64,000 bases of DNA from Methylovorus sp. MM2 (GCF_001648895.1 NZ_LXUF01000001.1:1533726-1597725), one strand, 5' to 3'; numbered from the stretch's first letter, positions 46,384-54,808 are shown. The notes: a model not told the origin generated them from the sequence alone. Numbers and translations are program-made.

Positions 46384-47829
46384 TTGCGTATTGCATACCC
46401 AAAATCATTTTTAAAATTGCTGTTGCTAGGTTTCACACTGGCAATGCTACCTTTGCTTTTTGCATTCGGTAATGCGGCGTTATATCTTGATCGCTTGGCC
46501 GAACAAAGCCTGAGTACGGTCAACCAATCGGTGCAGGCAACCCGCTCCAGCAAATCACTCGTTGAACAACTGACGCTCATGGAGCGCAGTGCAAGGCAGT
46601 TTTTTGTACTGCATGATAACCAATTGCTGGAGAACTTTACTCATGCCCATACCCAGTTTGGCATGGCCATTAAAGAGCTGGAGAAACTTTCCGTCATTGA
46701 AAGCCAGCATGCGAATCTGCAAGACCTACGCAAAAAAGAAACGTCGCTCTATGACGATATTGTTTCGCATCCGCCTGAGCCACAAACGATCAACGCGGCT
46801 ATTTCCCGATTTATCGATTTATCCAGTCAGGCGCAGAATATTCTCGCCGAAAACAATAATCTGATCGACCAAGCAGCTATCGCATTGGCTAAGACATCTG
46901 AGCTCACGCAAAAGATGTTGATATTTCAGACCTTGACCCTTTTGCCAGTTGCTTTGCTGGTAGCGGCTGTTATCACCTACCTTGTCGCACAGCCCATCAG
47001 GCGTATGGATGCAGCGATCAGACGATTAGGTGAGGGGGATTATCATGAGCCGATAAGTATAGATGGCCCAGGTGATCTGCATAGTCTGGGAGAGCGTCTC
47101 GATTGGCTGCGCGCGCAGCTTGAAGAGCTTGAGCAGCAAAAGCAACGATTCTTGCGGCATGTTTCGCATGAGTTAAAAACACCCTTGACCGCAATTCGCG
47201 AAGCGAGTGAATTACTGAATGATGAAGTTGGTGGATCACTAAGCCCACAGCAAAAAGAAATCGCCTCGATACTGCGAGAAAGTAGCCTGCGCTTACAGAA
47301 GATGATAGAGAATCTACTGAACTACACGGCAGTGCAGTTCCAGAAGCCGCAATTGCGATTGGAAATCGTGAAACTGATCCCCCTCACCAAAAGTATTTTG
47401 GCCGACTATGCATTGACCTTGTCTGGCAAGCATATCGAGATCAAACAGGAATTCCATGACGGCGCCATGATAGGCGATACCGATAAACTGCATAATGTAT
47501 TCGATAACCTGATTTCCAATGCCATTAAATATACGCCACCATTCGGTAAAATCACCATCAGGATAATGACAGTGGATGAATCTACAGTATTCGAGATTCA
47601 CGATGGCGGTCCCGGCGTGATGGCTGCGGATAAAGCAAAGTTATTCGACCCCTTCTACCGTGGTAATGGCGTTTATGAAAGTCTTGTCAGCGGTAGCGGC
47701 TTAGGCTTATCGATCGCCAAGGAATATGTAGATGCTCACGGCGGCGAGATCACGCTGCTGCCATCAGAACAAGGTGCGCACTTTAGCGTACGCTTACCGC
47801 TTAAACCGATTGATCTGGAGCCATCATGA
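46384..47829 (+). CDS. glrK: GlrK/QseE-like sensor histidine kinase
   Basis: A 481-residue inner-membrane kinase. Two transmembrane segments (about 12-33 and 180-203) flank a periplasmic helical domain; HAMP (about 200-255), HisKA with His262 in LRHVSHELKTPL and HATPase with N-box (NLISNAIKYTPPFG) and G-boxes (DGGPGVM, GSGLGLSIAK) follow. The order kinase-lipoprotein-sigma54 activator is that of enterobacterial glrK-qseG-glrR. The start is TTG with AAAGG seven bases upstream. It overlaps the lipoprotein gene by 4 bases. Confidence 0.88.
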   Translation: MRIAYPKSFLKLLLLGFTLAMLPLLFAFGNAALYLDRLAEQSLSTVNQSVQATRSSKSLVEQLTLMERSARQFFVLHDNQLLENFTHAHTQFGMAIKELEKLSVIESQHANLQDLRKKETSLYDDIVSHPPEPQTINAAISRFIDLSSQAQNILAENNNLIDQAAIALAKTSELTQKMLIFQTLTLLPVALLVAAVITYLVAQPIRRMDAAIRRLGEGDYHEPISIDGPGDLHSLGERLDWLRAQLEELEQQKQRFLRHVSHELKTPLTAIREASELLNDEVGGSLSPQQKEIASILRESSLRLQKMIENLLNYTAVQFQKPQLRLEIVKLIPLTKSILADYALTLSGKHIEIKQEFHDGAMIGDTDKLHNVFDNLISNAIKYTPPFGKITIRIMTVDESTVFEIHDGGPGVMAADKAKLFDPFYRGNGVYESLVSGSGLGLSIAKEYVDAHGGEITLLPSEQGAHFSVRLPLKPIDLEPS

Positions 47830-48392
47830 TGAAGAAAACCTACCTGATATTAAGCATGATTCCCCTTTTCTTTCTCAGCGCGTGCAATACCATGGTCAAG
47901 CATACTCCAGCACAAAATGAACCCGTTGCGCTAGCCGCGTCTGCGACAACCATTAATGAGGATTTGCTTCAATATATCAATACATTCCCTACGCTTGCAG
48001 CCGATGCTCAGAAAAAGGAACTCGCTCAAACTAACCAGCTTTTAGCGCAGGACAAGGGCAACCTCACCTTGCGTGCGAAGAGCGCGATCATCTACACCAT
48101 ACCCGGCAGCCGTCTCAGGGATAACAACAAGGCGCAACTCTTGCTTGATGATCTAATCAATACAAAATCCATTAACCTACAACAAAAGAACCTGTTTATC
48201 TTATTGCGCGACTTTTCAATTGAAAACAGCAAGTTAGCAAGTAAAGCACGGGATGACCAAAGACGCGCAGATGCACTGCAGCAAAAGATAGACGCCGCTC
48301 AGCAAAAACTGGATGTTTCGCAAAAGAAACTGGACGATTTAAAAAGCATAGAAAAAACGATGATAGACCGTGATGTAGGGCAAGCTAAATGA
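47826..48392 (+). CDS. QseG/YfhG-like lipoprotein
   Basis: A 188-residue lipoprotein (lipobox LSAC at about 17-20) with a helical body and a C-terminal coiled coil (QRRADALQQKIDAAQQKLDVSQKKLDDLKSIEK). Its place between the GlrK-like and GlrR-like genes, with 4-base overlaps on both sides, identifies it as the counterpart of QseG, an outer-membrane lipoprotein reported to interact with the kinase. It is shorter than E. coli QseG (237 residues). Confidence 0.8.
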   Translation: MMKKTYLILSMIPLFFLSACNTMVKHTPAQNEPVALAASATTINEDLLQYINTFPTLAADAQKKELAQTNQLLAQDKGNLTLRAKSAIIYTIPGSRLRDNNKAQLLLDDLINTKSINLQQKNLFILLRDFSIENSKLASKARDDQRRADALQQKIDAAQQKLDVSQKKLDDLKSIEKTMIDRDVGQAK

Positions 48393-49762
48393 GCTCGATG
48401 AATTTTGAAACACAAAAGATACTTGCCGTTGATGATGACCCGGACATCCTGAAATTATTGGGAATGCGCCTTAAAGCCGCTGGCTACCCGGTTGCCACGG
48501 CAAGCAATGCAGAAGAGGCACTCGGGCAAATTGCGGTCAATCGCCCCGCACTTGTCATTAGTGATTTACGTATGCCAGGGATGGATGGCATGGCACTTTT
48601 CGATGCTATCCACAAAAAAGACCCGGCCCTCCCCGTTATTCTGCTGACAGCACATGGTTCGATACCCGAAGCGGTGGACGCCACACAACGTGGGGTATTT
48701 GGTTTTTTAACCAAGCCATTCGATAGTAAATCGCTACTGCAACAGGTGGAAGCGGCCCTCAGGACAACATCGGGCACCCCCAACGCAAGCAGAGAAAATC
48801 AAGATTGGCGCGCTAATATCGTCACGCATAGCCCGCAAATGGAAAACCTGCTGGGGCAGGCAAAACTGATGGCGGTATCGGATGCCAGTGTATTGATCCA
48901 GGGAGAAAGTGGTACAGGTAAGGAGTTGCTGGCACGTGCTATCCACAAAGCCAGTCCACGCGGCAAGCGCCCTTTCGTGGCGATCAATTGCGGGGCGATT
49001 CCAGAAGCATTATTAGAATCAGAACTATTTGGACATAGCAAAGGGGCATTTACCGGGGCCATTCGTGAAAACAAAGGCTTATTTCAGACAGCTGACGGTG
49101 GTACGCTGTTTCTTGACGAGATCGGCGACATGCCCCTTGCTCTACAGGTAAAACTTCTCAGAGCATTGCAAGAGCGCGTTATTCGCCCAGTGGGTGCCAA
49201 TACAAACATCCCGATTGATGTTCGCATCATCTCGGCAACGCACAGAAATCTCGCAGATGAGATGAAGGCCAGCCGCTTCCGCGAAGATCTATATTACCGT
49301 ATCAATGTTGTTTCTCTTGCCATCCCATCGCTTGCAGATAGACGCGAAGATATCTCATTGCTGGCGAATAATTTCTTGCAAACGCTGAATGAGAAATATC
49401 AAAAGAACATCAATGGCTTTGCACCAGAAGCTTTAGAACTACTGATCGCAGCGCCTTGGCCTGGCAATGTGAGGCAATTGCAAAACATCGTCGAGCAGAC
49501 CGTTGTGCTATCTACCACGGCCTTGGTGCCAGCCTCGTTAGTACAAAAAGCCCTGCATGATGATATCGGCGGTATTGTGCCTTTTGAAACAGCGCGTAAG
49601 AATTTTGAGCGGGATTACTTGATCAAACTACTTAAAGCAACCAATGGCGGCGTGACCCAAGCAGCGCGTCTGGCACAACGTAACCGTACAGAGTTCTATA
49701 AGCTACTACAAAGACATCACCTGACGCCTGCGTTGTTTAAAGATGACAATACAGCCAATTAA
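48389..49762 (+). CDS. glrR: GlrR/QseF-like sigma-54-dependent response regulator
   Basis: A 457-residue enhancer-binding protein. Receiver domain with Asp59 (LVISDLRMPGMDG) and Lys in LTKPFDS; AAA+ domain with GESGTGKE, the sigma-54 contact loop GAFTGA and GGTLFLDEIGDMP; C-terminal Fis-type helix-turn-helix ending VTQAARLAQRNRTEFYKLLQRHHL, very like GlrR. The three genes overlap and form one operon. A GlrR-type TGTC-N10-GACA site and a sigma-54 promoter lie directly downstream, in front of the next gene. Confidence 0.92.
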   Translation: MSSMNFETQKILAVDDDPDILKLLGMRLKAAGYPVATASNAEEALGQIAVNRPALVISDLRMPGMDGMALFDAIHKKDPALPVILLTAHGSIPEAVDATQRGVFGFLTKPFDSKSLLQQVEAALRTTSGTPNASRENQDWRANIVTHSPQMENLLGQAKLMAVSDASVLIQGESGTGKELLARAIHKASPRGKRPFVAINCGAIPEALLESELFGHSKGAFTGAIRENKGLFQTADGGTLFLDEIGDMPLALQVKLLRALQERVIRPVGANTNIPIDVRIISATHRNLADEMKASRFREDLYYRINVVSLAIPSLADRREDISLLANNFLQTLNEKYQKNINGFAPEALELLIAAPWPGNVRQLQNIVEQTVVLSTTALVPASLVQKALHDDIGGIVPFETARKNFERDYLIKLLKATNGGVTQAARLAQRNRTEFYKLLQRHHLTPALFKDDNTAN

Positions 49763-49794
49763 GTCTGCATTTAGAGACATAAATTAATTTTAAT

Positions 49795-49807
49795 AATCAA
49801 TTAGTTA
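49795..49807 (+). promoter_or_regulatory. IHF-like site upstream of the activator box
   Basis: AATCAATTAGTTA fits the IHF consensus WATCAANNNNTTR exactly. It lies 18 bases before the TGTC-N10-GACA box. It is part of an 18-base near-direct repeat (49798-49815 and 49882-49899). Confidence 0.45.
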
Positions 49808-49820
49808 TAAATAACCCCTC

Positions 49821-49848
49821 AGATATGTCTCCATACGGAGACATATCT
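49821..49848. promoter_or_regulatory. GlrR-type upstream activator site within a perfect palindrome
   Basis: Perfect 12-base arms AGATATGTCTCC (49821-49832) and GGAGACATATCT (49837-49848) around ATAC. Inside lies TGTC-N10-GACA (49826-49843), the published recognition pattern of E. coli GlrR. It is about 75 bases from the -24 element, a normal enhancer distance, and directly follows the glrR-like gene. Confidence 0.7.
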
Positions 49849-49877
49849 CCATCTGCCACACCTCACAATAAATTATC

Positions 49878-49890
49878 TAAGCAATTGATT
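49878..49890 (-). promoter_or_regulatory. IHF-like site between activator box and sigma-54 promoter
   Basis: TAAGCAATTGATT is the reverse complement form (YAANNNNTTGATW) of the IHF consensus without mismatch. It lies between the enhancer box and the promoter, where IHF bends DNA at many sigma-54 promoters. Confidence 0.5.
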
Positions 49891-49909
49891 ATAAATAACT
49901 ATTTATAGT

Positions 49910-49925
49910 TGGCATGATGCTTGCC
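49910..49925 (+). promoter_or_regulatory. Sigma-54 (-24/-12) promoter
   Basis: TGGCATGATGCTTGCC matches the consensus TGGCAYR-N4-TTGCW except the last base. GG (49911-49912) and GC (49923-49924) are separated by exactly ten bases. Transcription would start near 49936, about 30 bases before the ATG of the EF-hand/BON gene. Confidence 0.75.
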
Positions 49926-49964
49926 ATTACTCTTGTGTAACTCGCTTGAGTGAGGGGAAGAAGA

Positions 49965-50498
49965 ATGAAAAATATACTAGAGGTACATACACACTTAAGT
50001 CTCCGCCGACTAGTCACAGTGGCGGCAGTTTTGTGTGCGTGTGCCAGTTTGCAAGCTGCTGCTGTGAGCCCATCAGATGGGGCTACACAGACAACCATAC
50101 AAAATGAATTCGATAAGATGGATCTAAACCATGACAAGCAACTGAATGTGGAAGAGATTGCAGCGGATCGCGACCTTGTTGAACACTTCGATAAAGCGGA
50201 TATCAATAATGATGGGCTGCTGGCCATAGATGAATACAACACTTATAAAAGCGCTAGTCAGCAAAAACAGCTGGATAGTTTTATTGTAGATAGCAAAGTC
50301 ACAGCAAAAGTAAAAGCAGAACTGGTAAAAGATAGCGGAATAAAGAGCCTGAATATCAGCGTTGAAACGCATGAGGGCCAAGTTATTCTAAGTGGCTTTG
50401 TAGACAACACCCAACAGCTGAGACGTGCACTTGAGATCGCATCAGGCGTCGAGGGTGTGCAATCAGTGAAAAATGGATTATTAGTTAAAGGTTCGTAG
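49965..50498 (+). CDS. Secreted EF-hand/BON-domain fusion protein
   Basis: A 177-residue exported protein. A long signal peptide (to about residue 32, LVTVAAVLCACASLQAAA) precedes two adjacent EF-hand loops with canonical ligands, DLNHDKQLNVEE and DINNDGLLAIDE, then a BON domain (about 105-177, SKVTAKVKAELVKDSGIKSL ... VILSGFV ... VQSVKNGL). BON domains bind envelope phospholipid; coupling to Ca2+ loops suggests calcium-responsive envelope binding (inference). The ATG at 49965 has GAGGGG upstream; an in-frame GTG at 49950 is less likely. The control region in front points to GlrR and sigma-54. Confidence 0.85.
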   Translation: MKNILEVHTHLSLRRLVTVAAVLCACASLQAAAVSPSDGATQTTIQNEFDKMDLNHDKQLNVEEIAADRDLVEHFDKADINNDGLLAIDEYNTYKSASQQKQLDSFIVDSKVTAKVKAELVKDSGIKSLNISVETHEGQVILSGFVDNTQQLRRALEIASGVEGVQSVKNGLLVKGS

Positions 50499-50501
50499 TG
50501 A

Positions 50502-50606
50502 ATGCAATATCGTTGTTTGTTTTTATGTAGCAGAGTATGTATGACATTTTTTGCGGCATTAGTAAGCGCGCCGGCAGCAGCACAAGTGCTTAAGGTTATT
50601 CAATAA
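50502..50606 (+). CDS. Candidate 34-residue peptide
   Basis: An ATG-started ORF between the EF-hand/BON gene and the next gene. The peptide (MQYRCLFLCSRVCMTFFAAL, then VSAPAAAQVLKVIQ) looks like a short signal sequence or leader. Its stop overlaps the ribosome site of the downstream gene, so it could couple translation. There is no clear ribosome site of its own; coding status is doubtful. Confidence 0.22.
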   Translation: MQYRCLFLCSRVCMTFFAALVSAPAAAQVLKVIQ

Positions 50607-50614
50607 AGGAGAAT

Positions 50615-51043
50615 ATGATGACAACCAGTAACGCTATACGAAAAACACACCCCATGGTCTTAGTGGCTGCAACGTCACTCACCATATTCAGCCTATTGGG
50701 TAGCGCCGCTATCACTGGCCTGATCCCTTCAGGACCTTCGACAAAGCCGCAAACGCAGGTACTTGCGCAAAATTTTGCAGAAAATAGTATTGCGCTATTA
50801 GATAGCAAAAATCTGGGTAATGGTGTAAATGATCAAAGTGATCTGTGCACTACATGCGGCACGATCATTTCAATCAAAAGCGTAGAGCAGGAAGCCGATA
50901 ACAATGAGCAGCCAAGCCCCTTATACGTGATACAGGTACGGATGGAGGATGGTAGCCATCGTACTGTTACCCAAAATAAACAGCCTCAACATACCGTAGG
51001 TGACCAAATCAAACTATCTAGCAATCAACGCATCAACGCTTAG
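50615..51043 (+). CDS. Envelope protein related to the SlyB/17-kDa antigen C-terminal domain
   Basis: A 142-residue protein with one N-terminal hydrophobic segment (about 14-36). The C-terminal part (CTTCGTIISIKSVEQE ... YVIQVRMEDGSHRTVTQNKQPQHTVGDQIKL) resembles the small beta domain found next to glycine-zipper segments in SlyB/17-kDa antigen-like proteins, but the glycine zipper itself is missing. No terminator separates it from the EF-hand/BON gene, so both probably share the sigma-54 transcript. AAGGAG precedes the start. The function is unknown. Confidence 0.72.
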   Translation: MMTTSNAIRKTHPMVLVAATSLTIFSLLGSAAITGLIPSGPSTKPQTQVLAQNFAENSIALLDSKNLGNGVNDQSDLCTTCGTIISIKSVEQEADNNEQPSPLYVIQVRMEDGSHRTVTQNKQPQHTVGDQIKLSSNQRINA

Positions 51044-51070
51044 TAATACGCTGCATCTCCCCTCCCCTTA

Positions 51071-51111
51071 AGCGAGCCTTTTTCTCCCCGAAAAGGTTCG
51101 CTCTTTTTTTT
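51071..51111 (+). terminator. Rho-independent terminator ending the sigma-54 operon
   Basis: Twelve-base arms AGCGAGCCTTTT (51071-51082) and AAAAGGTTCGCT (51091-51102) with one G-T pair, an 8-base loop, and a seven-T run to 51111. It overlaps the last bases of the convergent arsC gene. Confidence 0.88.
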
Positions 51112-51613
51112 ACTCATACTTGGACAAACCAATAGCATCGAGTTCATCTTTGAGTTTAATGTGATCCAGCTTTTCAATCGGCAATGACACAAACATCTTG
51201 ATACGGTTTTCAAGATAACCACATATCTTGCGGAAGCCGCCCAGCTTTTCTTGATCCGTTCCTTCTATCGCAGCAGGATCTTCCACCCCCCAGTGTGCAG
51301 TCATTGGTTGACCAGGCCAGATAGGGCAGACTTCGCCGGCGGCATTATCGCAGACCGTAAATACGAAATCGAGATGAGGTGCGCCTGCAACCGCAAACTC
51401 GTCCCAACTTTTACTGCGTAAACCTTCTGTAGACAACCCTCTAGCTGCCAATGTCTGGATAGCAAATGGATTGACCTGCCCACTAGGATAACTACCAGCG
51501 CTATATGCCTTGAATTTACCCTTACCCCAGTGTTCCATCAGTTTTTCAGCCATGATGCTGCGTGCCGAGTTACCAGTGCAGAGAAATAGTACGTTATAGA
51601 TCTTTTGTTCCAT
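51110..51613 (-). CDS. arsC: Arsenate reductase, thioredoxin-linked
   Basis: A 167-residue LMW-phosphatase-type arsenate reductase reducing As(V) to As(III). The P-loop CTGNSARS near residue 12 carries the nucleophilic Cys and Arg; the redox pair CDNAAGEVC (C-x7-C) matches the thioredoxin-coupled pI258 type, and HWGVEDPA supplies the conserved Asp. It belongs to the ars locus with arsR upstream on the same strand and the divergent ACR3 pump. Confidence 0.93.
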   Translation of the reverse strand: MEQKIYNVLFLCTGNSARSIMAEKLMEHWGKGKFKAYSAGSYPSGQVNPFAIQTLAARGLSTEGLRSKSWDEFAVAGAPHLDFVFTVCDNAAGEVCPIWPGQPMTAHWGVEDPAAIEGTDQEKLGGFRKICGYLENRIKMFVSLPIEKLDHIKLKDELDAIGLSKYE

Positions 51614-51714
51614 GATGTTTCCTCAATCAGTTTTATTCATTAGGGTGCGCAGCAACTACTATTAGAAGCTGGTTTTATTTCAAAACCCTGACGGCTTTTA
51701 ATGAGATATCAAGG

Positions 51715-52044
51715 TTATTTTGTGGCGCAACAATTGTTAGCAGGCGGGCACTCTTCAGTATTGCCCTGACAGCAGTTTTCTGTGAGATAGCCGATTAATC
51801 CATTCATCGTACTGTAATTCGCCGAGTAGATGATGGTGGTACCTTTTCGCTTGGTATCAGCTAGCCCTGCGTACTTCAATTGCTGCAGGTGAAATGACAG
51901 GGTTGCATTCGGTACGCCTAGACTCTCACCTAGCATCCCCGCAGGCATACCTGCCTCGCCCGCCTGAACCAATAGGCGAAATATATCTAATCTGGTCTCT
52001 TGAGCCAGGGCATCTAAAGCTGCGATCACGATTTTTCTTTCCAT
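51715..52044 (-). CDS. arsR: ArsR family arsenite-responsive repressor
   Basis: A 109-residue winged-helix repressor (ALAQETRLDIFRLLVQAGEAGMPAGMLGESLGVPNATLSFHLQQL). The metal site CxC found in helix alpha-3 of R773 ArsR is absent; instead the C-terminus is Cys-rich (NCCQGNTEEC ... NCCATK), as in the ArsR group that binds As(III) with C-terminal cysteines. The ATG at 52044 overlaps the palindrome that is probably its own operator. It is divergent from arsB and upstream of arsC. Confidence 0.9.
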   Translation of the reverse strand: MERKIVIAALDALAQETRLDIFRLLVQAGEAGMPAGMLGESLGVPNATLSFHLQQLKYAGLADTKRKGTTIIYSANYSTMNGLIGYLTENCCQGNTEECPPANNCCATK

Positions 52045-52066
52045 ATTTCTATATTTATGGAAATAT
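52043..52066. promoter_or_regulatory. Likely ArsR operator
   Basis: Inverted repeat ATATTTC-N10-GAAATAT (52043-52049, 52060-52066) in the 55-base gap between divergent arsR and arsB. It begins inside the arsR start codon (52042-52044), so a bound repressor would cover both promoters. Confidence 0.6.
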
Positions 52067-52099
52067 AAGCGCCTGTCAAATGAATTTTTAGAGAATCTT

Positions 52100-53143
52100 A
52101 TGGGTAAAGCAGTCAATGGAATCAGTTTTTTTGAACGCTACCTCACCCTGTGGGTGCTTTTATGTATCGTCATCGGCATTGGCTTAGGAAAGGTTTTGCC
52201 GGAAATATTCCAGCAATTGGGAGCATTGCAGGTAGCAGGCGTTAATCTGCCTGTCGCAATATTGATATGGTTAATGATTATCCCGATGCTGCTTAAAATC
52301 GACTTCAATGCCGTCACCAATGTCAGGCAACACTGGAAAGATATCGGGGTTACTTTATTCATTAACTGGGCGGTAAAGCCGTTTTCGATGGCTTTATTTG
52401 CTTGGGTTTTTATTAAGATATTGTTTGCTGACTACCTGCCGCCCGAGCAAATCGACGCTTATATTGCTGGGCTGATCATTCTCGCCGCTGCACCATGTAC
52501 CGCCATGGTATTTGTATGGAGCGGTCTATGCGATGGTGATGCCAACTTCACCCTGAGCCAAGTCGCATTGAATGACATCATCATGCTCGTTGCTTTTGCC
52601 CCTATCGTCGCACTTCTGTTGGGGATAGCCTCGATTACAATCCCATGGGACACGCTACTGATATCAGTATTGCTCTATTTGATCGTGCCCATTTTTTTCA
52701 GCCAGCTCATTAAAAAAGTACTCATGCGTGATCCACTTAAAATACCACGCGTATTGAAAGCAGAAGTCATTCAGCCAATATCCATTCTGGCATTATTGAT
52801 CACCTTAATTCTCTTATTTGGGTTTCAAGGTCAACAGATCGTCAATCAACCCTCTGTGATCGCTTTGCTTTCTATACCCATCCTCTTTCAGGTATATCTC
52901 AACTCAGGGTTAGCTTACTGGCTTAATCGCAAGCTAGGGGTCGCGCATTGTATCGCTGGGCCATCGGCATTGATTGGCGCAAGTAATTTCTTTGAACTGG
53001 CAGTAGCAACCGCTATCGGCATATTCGGTTTGAATTCAGGTGCGGCACTATCAACCGTGGTTGGCGTGTTGGTGGAAGTACCTGTGATGCTTTCAGTCGT
53101 ATCAATTATCAATAAAACTAAGCAGTGGTATGAGGCTGGATGA
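52100..53143 (+). CDS. Arsenite efflux transporter, ACR3 family
   Basis: A 347-residue membrane protein with about ten helices that exports As(III). The ACR3 signature AAAPCTAMVFVWSGLCDGDANFTLSQVALND contains the essential Cys in transmembrane helix 4, and the later helix 9 motif AIGIFGLNSGAALSTVVGVLVEVPVML is typical. It is unrelated in sequence to ArsB of E. coli. Divergent from arsR with a shared operator; a strong terminator lies about 80 bases behind it. Confidence 0.93.
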   Translation: MGKAVNGISFFERYLTLWVLLCIVIGIGLGKVLPEIFQQLGALQVAGVNLPVAILIWLMIIPMLLKIDFNAVTNVRQHWKDIGVTLFINWAVKPFSMALFAWVFIKILFADYLPPEQIDAYIAGLIILAAAPCTAMVFVWSGLCDGDANFTLSQVALNDIIMLVAFAPIVALLLGIASITIPWDTLLISVLLYLIVPIFFSQLIKKVLMRDPLKIPRVLKAEVIQPISILALLITLILLFGFQGQQIVNQPSVIALLSIPILFQVYLNSGLAYWLNRKLGVAHCIAGPSALIGASNFFELAVATAIGIFGLNSGAALSTVVGVLVEVPVMLSVVSIINKTKQWYEAG

Positions 53144-53220
53144 TGAGCATTTATCGAGCGGTTGCAACACATGAAGGTGAAGGCTTCATCTTATAAGGGT
53201 AACGTCATTTATAACCAGCA

Positions 53221-53256
53221 AAAACGACAAATGCCCCGAGGGGCGTTTGTCGTTTT
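53221..53256. terminator. Bidirectional terminator between ACR3 gene and PepSY gene
   Basis: A 17-pair stem (arms 53221-53237 and 53240-53256, one T-G pair) with AAAA at the left foot and TTTT at the right, between convergent genes. The loop is very tight, in practice a CGAG tetraloop. Confidence 0.88.
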
Positions 53257-53273
53257 ATACCGTTTAAAATAGA

Positions 53274-53795
53274 TTACTCTTTACCGATTTGGAACACTTC
53301 AGGATGCGCTTCTACGATCTTGCCGCTAGCCGCATCAACTTCAACCTTAATCTCTTTACCATCTTTACCTTTGATATCGAACTCATACGTAGCAGCACCA
53401 TCAGCCTCAATCTCATACTCGACTTCAATGATCTCACCTAGGTAAGCAGCTAACGCTGTTTTACGGGCATCGGCTTCACTGACTTTTGCCTTGGCTTTGA
53501 ACAATGGATGATCAGCGCTGGCAACTTCCTGCTCAACTTCAACGATCTTACCTGTCAATGCGTTGCACTCAACATCCCACTCTGTACCATCAGGTGAGTT
53601 GATATCGAACTCATAGACTGGCACTTTTTTCTCAAGCTTAAGTTCCAGCTTAACAATCTCGCCGGCCTTTTCTTTCAGTGCCGCAGCAACGCAAACTTCA
53701 AGGCCAACTTTAGTTTTAGGGAATTCACCAGCGATAGCCGTATGCGCGGCAAATACCGTGGATAGTAGGCAGACACCTATTGATAGTTTTTTCAT
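53274..53795 (-). CDS. Periplasmic double-PepSY protein
   Basis: A 173-residue exported protein (signal peptide 1-22). Two tandem PepSY-type domains are visible, each with the YEFDI core: [33 protein letters not shown] (about 55-87) and [29 protein letters not shown] (about 134-162). Each ends in [10 protein letters not shown]-like. PepSY domains are thought to inhibit proteases or bind metals; the function here is not known. Rich in Lys and Glu. Confidence 0.85.
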   Translation of the reverse strand: MKKLSIGVCLLSTVFAAHTAIAGEFPKTKVGLEVCVAAALKEKAGEIVKLELKLEKKVPVYEFDINSPDGTEWDVECNALTGKIVEVEQEVASADHPLFKAKAKVSEADARKTALAAYLGEIIEVEYEIEADGAATYEFDIKGKDGKEIKVEVDAASGKIVEAHPEVFQIGKE

Positions 53796-54001
53796 GATTG
53801 CTCCATAGATAGTTAAAAGTATTACTCTTGTTGGTCAAGTAAATACTGCAAGCTTTTTGCCCGCTTTTTATGATTAAGGTCGATATAAATACTCCACCTC
53901 TAGGGTATTTTAATACGACAGGCGAAGTTTTAAAACACTTAAGTTAATGATTTTTATAGAGAAATGGCTGTTTTCAGCCACTTTCGCTAATAAAATAGAG
54001 A

Positions 54002-54796
54002 TTAGACTGCGACAGGTGCTTTTATAGGGGGATGGGGCTCGTACCCTTCAAGCACAAAATCTTCATATTTAAAGCTAAATATGTCCTTCACTTCAGGATT
54101 AATGCGCATGACAGGTAACGCGCGCGTGTCACGTGAAAGTTGCTCTTTGGTCTGTTCCAGATGGTTTAAGTAGATATGTGCATCACCTAATGTATGCACA
54201 AAATCCCCAAGACCTAGCCCACAGACCTGGGCAACCATCATAGTAAGCAATGCGTAAGAAGCGATATTGAATGGCACGCCCAAAAAGATATCTGCGCTAC
54301 GCTGATAAAGCTGGCAGGAAAGCTTGCCATCAGCTACATAGAATTGGAAAAATGCATGGCAAGGCGGTAATTTCATCTGATCGACATCGGCAACGTTCCA
54401 GGCAGAAACGATGAGGCGACGTGAATCCGGGTTGCGCTTGATCATATTCACTACTTGCGTGATCTGGTCGATAGACTCACCGTTAGGCTTTGGCCAATTG
54501 CGCCATTGGTAACCATAGACAGGGCCAAGATTACCTTTATCGTCAGCCCACTCATCCCAGATAGAAACGCCATTTTCTTTCAGATAAGCGATATTGGTAC
54601 TGCCCTGCAAAAACCAGAGCAACTCATGAATGATGGATTTTAAGTGCACTTTTTTAGTCGTCAGCAGGGGGAAGCCTTCTGCCAAATCAAAGCGCATTTG
54701 ATAACCAAATACCGATAAAGTACCTGTACCAGTGCGGTCTTCCTTTTTATGTCCGTGTTCCAGCACGTGGCGCATCAAATCATGGTAGACCTTCAT
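54002..54796 (-). CDS. thyA: Thymidylate synthase
   Basis: A 264-residue enzyme, exactly the E. coli length, methylating dUMP with methylene-tetrahydrofolate. [19 protein letters not shown], the nucleophile Cys in [32 protein letters not shown] and the C-terminal PIKAPVAV tail are present. It ends a minus-strand run alaA-hom-thrC-thyA with a 12-base gap to thrC. Confidence 0.96.
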   Translation of the reverse strand: MKVYHDLMRHVLEHGHKKEDRTGTGTLSVFGYQMRFDLAEGFPLLTTKKVHLKSIIHELLWFLQGSTNIAYLKENGVSIWDEWADDKGNLGPVYGYQWRNWPKPNGESIDQITQVVNMIKRNPDSRRLIVSAWNVADVDQMKLPPCHAFFQFYVADGKLSCQLYQRSADIFLGVPFNIASYALLTMMVAQVCGLGLGDFVHTLGDAHIYLNHLEQTKEQLSRDTRALPVMRINPEVKDIFSFKYEDFVLEGYEPHPPIKAPVAV

Positions 54797-54808
54797 TCAG
54801 ACGAGCTC

